A stretch of DNA of 13,615 bases, taken from the NCBI GenBank assembly GCA_002417905.1, contig DIDB01000136.1:1-13615 (forward strand), in the 5' to 3' direction. Source of the DNA: Pseudomonadaceae bacterium UBA5811. Its GTDB lineage: Bacteria; Pseudomonadota; Gammaproteobacteria; Pseudomonadales; Pseudomonadaceae. A program made the translations under genes and the position numbers. Each line of letters opens with the position of its first letter. The first letter of the stretch is position 1. Below the pieces are notes generated by a model. That model was given only the letters and a program-made list of their open reading frames with translations, searched no databases and had not been told where the DNA came from. Of the stretch, positions 6,828-13,615 are shown piece by piece.

Positions 6828-8048
6828 TTAGAATGTACATCCGCGTCCCTGATGTTTGGCCTGATACAGGCGCTGGTCGGCTTTCTGCAGCAGCTGTTCA
6901 AGATGTGTTTCCGGCCCCTGATAAACACCGGCACTGAAGGACAGCGGAGGGACGTTTTGCTGGATATTGCGCAGGCTCTGGCAGGCCTGGCGCAGCTTTT
7001 CCAGGGTTTGTCTGACCTGTGTGCTGTCCTGCTGGCTGAAAATCACGAACTCCTCACCGCCGAAGCGGCCGGTCAGGGCATCGGGAAATGCCGCTTTCAG
7101 TGCCCTGGCAAAGGCAACCAGTGCAGCATCGCCACCGGCATGGCCGTAGTGGTCGTTGATGGTCTTGAAGAAGTCCAGATCGAGCATGGCCAGGGTGGGC
7201 TGCTGGCCGGGGCTCAGGGCGGCGCCGGCCTTGTCGCAGAATGAGCGCCGGTTGCGCAGTCCGGTCAGGGCATCGTATTCCGCTGCATGGCGCAGGGCTT
7301 CCAGCATGTCGCGCCGTTCCAGGCAGGACATGACCCGGCAGGTCAGCTCCTCCGGGCAGAACGGTTTGCGCAGGAAATCATCGGCGCCATGCTTGATAAA
7401 TGTGGCGCTGAGCGAGCCCTTGGCATCGGCTGACAGGCCGACAATGATCAGGTCCTTGCGCTGCAGTTTCTGGCGCAGCAGTTTGACCAGTTCAAAGCCG
7501 CTGATTCCGGGCATGCTGTGGTCCACGACCAGCAGGTCGATGTCTGGCTGTTCCTGAAGGATGCGCAGGGCTTCATTACCGTCACTGGCATCAATCAGCT
7601 GGAAACCCTGCGGGCTGAGGACATGGCGGATATAGCGGCGGGTGGCTTCCGAATCTTCGGCTATCAGGATCTTGATCCGGCGGTTGCGCTCCAGCCGGTG
7701 CAGCAGGCGGAAAGCATACTCATAAGAGTACTGGCTTTCCTTGAGTACATAGTCAACGACCCCCTTGAGCAGCAGTTCGTCCCGGCGCTGTTCGTTGCAG
7801 GAGCCGCTGAGCACGATACAGGGCAGGTGATAGCGCATGACCAGATCAACACTTTCACCGTTGGGGCCATCCGGCAGGTTGAGATCCACAATGGCGGCGA
7901 AGAACTGCCCGGCCGAGGTCTCCAGCATTACCTCGGCCTCCGCCAGACTGGCGCAGAAGACCGGCTCCAGTCCCTGCTCCCGCCTGAACAGGTAGGACAG
8001 GATTTTCAGGACCATCGGGCTGTCTTCAATGACCAGAATGTGTTGCAT
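6828..8048 (-). CDS. Response regulator diguanylate cyclase, REC-REC-GGDEF
   Basis: A 406-residue PleD-like protein predicted to make cyclic-di-GMP under phosphorelay control. REC1 (about 3-120) has E8/D9, phospho-acceptor D55 (AAIVDLNLPDG), S81 and K103. REC2 (about 125-245) has E131/D132, D176 (LLVVDHSMPG) and K228 (LRKPF). Both receivers are therefore complete. The GGDEF domain (about 250-406) starts with DALTGLRNRRSF, keeps MLDLDFFKTINDHYGHAGGD and has the active-site signature GGEEF (330-334), compatible with activity. The inhibitory I-site RxxD is absent: the aligned residues 321-324 read FPDA. There is no output DNA-binding domain or membrane segment. Start: the ATG follows AGGAG at about 9 nt; a GTG at 8123 would overlap metR and adds residues unlike a REC domain. 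It follows metR by 47 bp on the same strand. The cognate kinase is not in the window. Confidence 0.92.
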   Translation of the reverse strand: MQHILVIEDSPMVLKILSYLFRREQGLEPVFCASLAEAEVMLETSAGQFFAAIVDLNLPDGPNGESVDLVMRYHLPCIVLSGSCNEQRRDELLLKGVVDYVLKESQYSYEYAFRLLHRLERNRRIKILIAEDSEATRRYIRHVLSPQGFQLIDASDGNEALRILQEQPDIDLLVVDHSMPGISGFELVKLLRQKLQRKDLIIVGLSADAKGSLSATFIKHGADDFLRKPFCPEELTCRVMSCLERRDMLEALRHAAEYDALTGLRNRRSFCDKAGAALSPGQQPTLAMLDLDFFKTINDHYGHAGGDAALVAFARALKAAFPDALTGRFGGEEFVIFSQQDSTQVRQTLEKLRQACQSLRNIQQNVPPLSFSAGVYQGPETHLEQLLQKADQRLYQAKHQGRGCTF

Positions 8049-8095
8049 CAGCGGCGCTCCTGGCAGGCTGGCGGGTTTCCTTCCCGGGGCGTTTA

Positions 8096-9055
8096 TTATT
8101 CCATGCCCGCTGCTGGCGTCCACTCCTGATGGCGCAAGGGGTGGGCGGTGCTGACCCCTTCCAGGGTGGCAAATGAAGTGTCCTTGGCTGTCAGCAGAAA
8201 GTCCTGCATGAATGGAGCATCCAGCATGTCTTCGCGAAGCGCGGCGTACAGGGTGGCAAACAGCCCCTGTTCACCCAGCCGCCGGGCCGTCACGTAACCC
8301 CGGGCACTGTACTCGTGCAGGGCCCAGTTGGGCAGGCAGCAGATGCCCCGCCCGGAGGCCACCAGCTGCATCAGCATCACGGTGAGCTCGGCCGTACGGA
8401 CCTGGGCTGGCTCAATTCCGGCCGGATCCAGAAAGCGGGTAAAAATGTCCTGGCGATCGTGTTCAACCGGGTAGGTAATCAGGGTTTCTCCGGCCAGGTC
8501 GGCCGGCTGGATGCAGGTCATCCGGGCCAGTGGATGCCGGTTGCTCATGGCCAGCAGGGCTTCATAAGTAAATAGTGGCACGTAGGTGATGCCCGGCATG
8601 GATTGCGGGTCGGCCGTGACGACCAGATCCAGGTCGCCCCGGCCCAGGGCGGGCAGGGGAGCAAAGGAAAAGCCGGAGGACAGGTCCAGCTCCACTTCTG
8701 GCCAGGCATCACGAAACTGGTCGATGGCGGGCATCAGCCACTGGAAGCAACTGTGGCATTCGATGGCCATGTTCAGCCGGCCGGCTGTTCCTCCCGCCAG
8801 CCGGGCCATATCCCGTTCGGCTCCGCGCAGCAGGGGCAGAATGCTGTCGGCCAGTTGCAGGAGGCGCAGTCCGGCGCTGGTAAAGCGCACGGGCCGGGTC
8901 TTTCGGACAAACAGCTGCAGGCCGAGCCGGTCTTCCAGTTCACGAAACTGGTGGGACAGGGCGGACTGGGTCAGGTGCAGCCGCTCTGCGGCATCAACCA
9001 GACTGTTGGTTTCCCGCAGGATATGCAGGGTTTTCAGGTGACGGAGTTCCAGCAT
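8096..9055 (-). CDS. metR: LysR-type regulator MetR of methionine biosynthesis
   Basis: A 319-residue LysR-family activator of metE and related genes that uses homocysteine as co-effector. The N-terminal winged helix-turn-helix is about 1-60, with DAAERLHLTQSALSHQFREL (21-40) and LFVRKTRPVRFT. The effector domain follows with IECHSCFQWLMPAIDQFRDAWPE, a segment highly characteristic of MetR. Length matches E. coli MetR (317). The ATG at 9055 aligns with the E. coli start (MIEVKHLKTL versus MLELRHLKTL); an upstream TTG at 9118 is rejected because it would add an unrelated 21-residue N-terminus. The Shine-Dalgarno is weak. It is divergent from metE, the standard arrangement, and is followed on its own strand by the diguanylate cyclase with no evident terminator between them. 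Confidence 0.95.
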   Translation of the reverse strand: MLELRHLKTLHILRETNSLVDAAERLHLTQSALSHQFRELEDRLGLQLFVRKTRPVRFTSAGLRLLQLADSILPLLRGAERDMARLAGGTAGRLNMAIECHSCFQWLMPAIDQFRDAWPEVELDLSSGFSFAPLPALGRGDLDLVVTADPQSMPGITYVPLFTYEALLAMSNRHPLARMTCIQPADLAGETLITYPVEHDRQDIFTRFLDPAGIEPAQVRTAELTVMLMQLVASGRGICCLPNWALHEYSARGYVTARRLGEQGLFATLYAALREDMLDAPFMQDFLLTAKDTSFATLEGVSTAHPLRHQEWTPAAGME

Positions 9056-9093
9056 GGGGCCTGTGCTCGGATAGGTCTGCTTTTGCAGGACTA

Positions 9094-9106
9094 TGAATTT
9101 ATTTTG
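9094..9106. promoter_or_regulatory. MetR-type binding site, metR-proximal
   Basis: TGAATTTATTTTG compared with the MetR consensus TGAANNTNNTTCA matches 7 of 9 fixed positions. It is centred 31 bp from the second site, close to three helical turns, so two MetR dimers could sit on the same face of the DNA. Confidence 0.5.
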
Positions 9107-9124
9107 TTTATCTTGCAAATAACT

Positions 9125-9137
9125 TGAGTTTGTTTCA
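9125..9137. promoter_or_regulatory. MetR-type binding site, metE-proximal
   Basis: TGAGTTTGTTTCA matches 8 of 9 fixed positions of the MetR consensus TGAANNTNNTTCA. It lies 57 bp before the metE start codon in the 139-bp gap between metR and metE, where MetR sites are known in enteric bacteria. Confidence 0.65.
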
Positions 9138-9194
9138 TGTGATGTTCCTGCACGAGAATCCTGGCCTGAGTGTTACAAGGACAGGAGAACCGTT

Positions 9195-11468
9195 GTGGCT
9201 GTTGCCCATTCCCTTGGATTCCCGCGGATTGGCCGGGATCGTGAACTGAAAAAAGCCCTGGAAGCTTACTGGAGCGGTGAGCTGGATGAGTCCGGGTTGC
9301 GCCAGACCGGCCAGCAGTTGCGGGCTGCCCACTGGCAGCTGCAAAAAGAGGCCGGACTGCACTGGCTGCCTGTCGGAGACTTTGCCTGGTATGACCAGGT
9401 GCTGACCCATTCCCTGATGCTGGGCGTGATTCCGGAGCGTTTCCGGTCAGGTGGCAGCCAGCCGACCCTGGATACCCTGTTTGCCATGGCCAGGGGCAGT
9501 CAGACCGGTACGGCCTGTGAGCTGACCAAGTGGTTCGATACCAACTACCACTATCTGGTGCCCGAGTTTGCTCCTGACCAGACCTTCAGTCTGGGCTGGA
9601 CCCAGCTGTTTGAAGAGGTGGAGGAGGCTCTGGCACTGGGGTATCCAGTAAAGCCGGTGCTGATCGGACCGCTGACCTACCTCTGGCTGGGCCGGATAAA
9701 GGGCAGTGATATGGACCGGCTGGAGCTGCTGGAGCCGCTGCTGCCGGTCTATGCCGCAATACTCGACCGGCTGGCCAGCCTCGGGGTGGAGTGGGTCCAG
9801 CTGGATGAGCCGGTTCTTGGCCTTGATCTGCCCAGAGCCTGGCAGGCTGCCTTTGAACGGGCCTATAACCAGTTGCAGCGCGCGCCCCTGAAAAAAATGG
9901 TGGCCACCTATTTTTCCGGGCTGGAGGACAACCTGGGGCTGGCAGCCGGTCTGCCAGTGGAGGGCCTGCATGTGGATCTGGTCCGGGCACCTGAACAGTA
10001 CCCGCAGGTGCTGGACCGGCTGCCGGCTTACAAGGTGCTGTCTCTTGGCGTGGTTAACGGGCGCAACGTCTGGCGTTGTGACCTGCAGCAGACGCTGGAG
10101 ATGTTGCAGCATGCCGCCCTGCGGCTGGGCAAACGGCTCTGGGTGGCACCGTCCTGTTCCTTATTGCATTGTCCGGTTGATCTTGAGCGGGAAGACCAGA
10201 TGGATGCCGGGCTGAAAAGCTGGCTGGCCTTTGCCGTCCAGAAATGCCAGGAAGTGGCCTTGCTGGTGCAGGCCCTTGATGAGCCAGAGGCTGGCGCAGT
10301 CCAGCAGGCGCTGGCCATCAGCCAGCAGGTCCAGGACAGCCGGAGGCAGTCGGCGCGGATTCACCGTCCGGAAGTCCAGGCCCGGCTGGCCGGAATCCAG
10401 CCCGGTGATCTGCAGCGCCAGTCGCCTTTTGCTGCCAGGATCGTCCTGCAGCAGGAAAGGCTTCGCCTGCCCCTGCTGCCCACGACCACCATTGGCTCTT
10501 TTCCGCAGACCGCCGGGATCCGCCAGGCCCGCCGGAGTTTCCGTCAGGGCCAGCTGGGTGCAAAGGCCTACCAGGAGGCCATGCAGGCAGAAATCCGCCA
10601 TGTGGTGGCTGTCCAGGAGCGCCTGGGACTGGATGTGCTGGTGCATGGCGAGCCCGAGCGCAATGATATGGTGGAGTACTTTGCCGAACAGCTGGACGGT
10701 TACCTGTTTACCCGGTTTGGCTGGGTGCAGAGTTATGGCTCGCGCTGTGTCAAGCCGGCGGTCATTTACGGTGATCTGTCCCGTCCGGCACCCATGACCC
10801 TGGACTGGATTGGTTATGCCCGGCGCCAGACGGAAAAGCCGGTCAAGGGGATGCTGACTGGTCCGGTGACCATGCTGATGTGGTCCTTCCCGCGTGAGGA
10901 TCTTCCGCTGGAAGCCCAGGCCCGCCAGCTGGCCCTGGCCATCCGTGATGAAGTCCATGATCTGGAGCAGGCCGGAACGCCCATCATCCAGATTGATGAG
11001 GCGGCCTTCCGTGAAGGCTTGCCACTGCGCAAATCGGCACAGAAAGCCTATCTGGACTGGGCGGTGGGCGCGTTCAGGCTGTGCAGTGCCGGTGTAGCGG
11101 ATCAGACACAGATCCACACTCACATGTGTTACAGCGAGTTTAACGAAATCATCGGGGCTATTGCGGCCATGGATGCTGATGTGATCAGTATTGAAACCTC
11201 GCGGTCACAGATGAAGCTGCTGGATGCGTTCCGGCAGTTTGCCTATCCGGGGGAAATAGGGCCTGGTGTTTACGACATTCACTCACCCCGGGTTCCCGGA
11301 GTAAGTGAAATGGTCAGCCTGCTGGAGAGCGCGGCCAGGCATATTCCTGTGGAACGTTTGTGGGTCAATCCTGACTGCGGGCTGAAGACTCGGGGCTGGC
11401 CAGAAACCGAAGCGGCACTGGCCAATATGGTGGCGGCCACCCACCTGTTGCGGCAGCGCTGGAGCTGA
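9195..11468 (+). CDS. metE: Cobalamin-independent methionine synthase
   Basis: A 757-residue cytoplasmic enzyme that transfers the methyl group of 5-methyltetrahydropteroyl-tri-L-glutamate to homocysteine, the last step of methionine synthesis. The N-terminal domain opens with SLGFPRIGRDRELKKALEAYW; the C-terminal catalytic barrel begins around TTTIGSFPQT (about 435). The zinc ligands expected from E. coli MetE (H641, C643, E665, C726) are present as H643 and C645 in HTHMCYSEFNE, E667 in SIETSRSQMKLL and C728 in NPDCGLKTRGW. The length equals the family norm. Start: GTG at 9195 with CAGGAG (9182-9187) 7 nt upstream; it places LGFPR as in E. coli. It is divergent from metR and should be activated by MetR and homocysteine. 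The enzyme is zinc-dependent, and a zinc receptor is encoded nearby, though in a separate unit. Confidence 0.97.
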   Translation: MAVAHSLGFPRIGRDRELKKALEAYWSGELDESGLRQTGQQLRAAHWQLQKEAGLHWLPVGDFAWYDQVLTHSLMLGVIPERFRSGGSQPTLDTLFAMARGSQTGTACELTKWFDTNYHYLVPEFAPDQTFSLGWTQLFEEVEEALALGYPVKPVLIGPLTYLWLGRIKGSDMDRLELLEPLLPVYAAILDRLASLGVEWVQLDEPVLGLDLPRAWQAAFERAYNQLQRAPLKKMVATYFSGLEDNLGLAAGLPVEGLHVDLVRAPEQYPQVLDRLPAYKVLSLGVVNGRNVWRCDLQQTLEMLQHAALRLGKRLWVAPSCSLLHCPVDLEREDQMDAGLKSWLAFAVQKCQEVALLVQALDEPEAGAVQQALAISQQVQDSRRQSARIHRPEVQARLAGIQPGDLQRQSPFAARIVLQQERLRLPLLPTTTIGSFPQTAGIRQARRSFRQGQLGAKAYQEAMQAEIRHVVAVQERLGLDVLVHGEPERNDMVEYFAEQLDGYLFTRFGWVQSYGSRCVKPAVIYGDLSRPAPMTLDWIGYARRQTEKPVKGMLTGPVTMLMWSFPREDLPLEAQARQLALAIRDEVHDLEQAGTPIIQIDEAAFREGLPLRKSAQKAYLDWAVGAFRLCSAGVADQTQIHTHMCYSEFNEIIGAIAAMDADVISIETSRSQMKLLDAFRQFAYPGEIGPGVYDIHSPRVPGVSEMVSLLESAARHIPVERLWVNPDCGLKTRGWPETEAALANMVAATHLLRQRWS

Positions 11469-11525
11469 TCGGGTGTCCGGTTTCGGTTAAAGTCCGGAAT
11501 CTGGAAATCAATCTGCGATGTGCGT

Positions 11526-11985
11526 ATGACGCCTGCGATTAATCTGCTTAAAAAGGCCCGGACCGGCTATCAGATCCATAGCTATACCCATGATCCCAAG
11601 TCAGCTTCCTATGGTCTGGAAGCGGCAGAAAAGCTGGGGATTGAGCCACTCCGGGTCTTCAAGACCCTGCTGGCCCGGACGGAAAAAGGCGAGTTGCTGG
11701 TGGCGGTGGTGCCGGTGGCGGGCACTCTTGATCTGAAGGCCATGGCGCTGGCTGCCGGTGTGCGGAAAGTGGATATGGCTGATCCCCGGGACGCCGAGAA
11801 GGTTACGGGGTATCTGGTGGGGGGAATCAGCCCGCTGGGCCAGAAGAAGCGGTTGCGGACCTTTATTGACATGTCTGCCCGGCTGCTGGACACGCTGTTT
11901 GTCAGTGCCGGCCGGCGTGGACTGGAGGTCGAACTGGCACCGGCAGTCCTGGCTGATAATTGTGGCGCTGCGTTTGCGCCTATTG

Positions 11986-11996
<11 letters not shown>
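11526..11996 (+). CDS. ybaK: Cys-tRNA(Pro)/Cys-tRNA(Cys) deacylase YbaK
   Basis: A 156-residue single-domain trans-editing enzyme (YbaK/EbsC family) that hydrolyses cysteine mischarged on tRNA(Pro) by prolyl-tRNA synthetase. Signatures include MTPAINLLKK at the N-terminus, VFKTLLA with the conserved lysine K46, VVPVAGTLDLK (61-71), VDMADP and GYLVGGISPLGQKKRL (95-110). Length matches E. coli YbaK (159). The start at ATG 11526 aligns exactly with the E. coli N-terminus; a GTG at 11520 would add two residues. There is no strong ribosome binding site, only GGAA about 20 nt upstream. A four-codon reading frame (ATG TGC GTA TGA, 11518-11529) overlaps the start through ATGA. It follows metE by 57 bp without a clear terminator, so they may be cotranscribed, and converges on mltF. 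Confidence 0.95.

Positions 11997-13615
<1,619 letters not shown>

Noticed and set aside
8049..8123. Longer response regulator starting at GTG 8123
   Set aside because: It would overlap metR and add 25 residues unlike a receiver domain. The ATG at 8048 has AGGAG upstream and begins directly with the REC fold.
9056..9118. Longer MetR starting at TTG 9118
   Set aside because: The added residues have no counterpart in MetR, and the extension would run through a MetR-type site; ATG 9055 aligns with the E. coli start.
9056..9194. Cobalamin or SAM riboswitch upstream of metE
   Set aside because: The gap is only 139 bp and shows MetR-type sites; I see no conserved riboswitch core.

Overview
The window reads as chromosomal DNA of a gammaproteobacterium, probably Pseudomonadales/Oceanospirillales-like. 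The evidence is an OprD-family porin, a ZnuD-type zinc receptor, an AsrA-like Lon, MltF and a divergent metR-metE pair, all in GC-rich coding sequence with AT-rich intergenic gaps. I see no transposase, integrase, phage gene, CRISPR array, tRNA or rRNA. Species cannot be fixed from this sequence alone.

Layout. (1) 1-1011, minus: the N-terminal 337 residues of a Lon protease cut by the window edge, behind a strong sigma-32-type promoter. (2) 1196-2449, minus: an OprD-family porin with a clear intrinsic terminator; its long leader and a possible activator site lie in the 515-bp divergent gap. (3) 2965-6295, plus: a ZnuD-like TonB-dependent receptor followed 58 bp later by an acidic amino acid:cation symporter, with a near-perfect Zur-like box just upstream. 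This looks like a zinc-starvation operon. (4) 6301-6729, minus: an orphan two-domain molybdate-binding Mop protein. (5) 6828-9055, minus: metR followed at a 47-bp gap by a REC-REC-GGDEF diguanylate cyclase. (6) 9195-11996, plus: cobalamin-independent methionine synthase metE, divergent from metR across two MetR-type sites, then the Cys-tRNA(Pro) deacylase ybaK. (7) 12001-13467, minus: membrane lytic transglycosylase mltF, convergent with ybaK and possibly leaderless. The last 148 bp are the mltF upstream region with no assignable gene.

Functional themes are envelope and nutrient uptake (porin, zinc receptor, symporter), methionine synthesis and its regulator, metal handling (zinc import, a zinc enzyme MetE, molybdate binding) and housekeeping (Lon, YbaK, MltF). 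Most genes belong to known families. The points most worth following are the Zur-controlled receptor/amino acid carrier pair, metR linked to a cyclic-di-GMP enzyme, the possibly leaderless mltF, and several unexplained inverted repeats next to start and stop codons.
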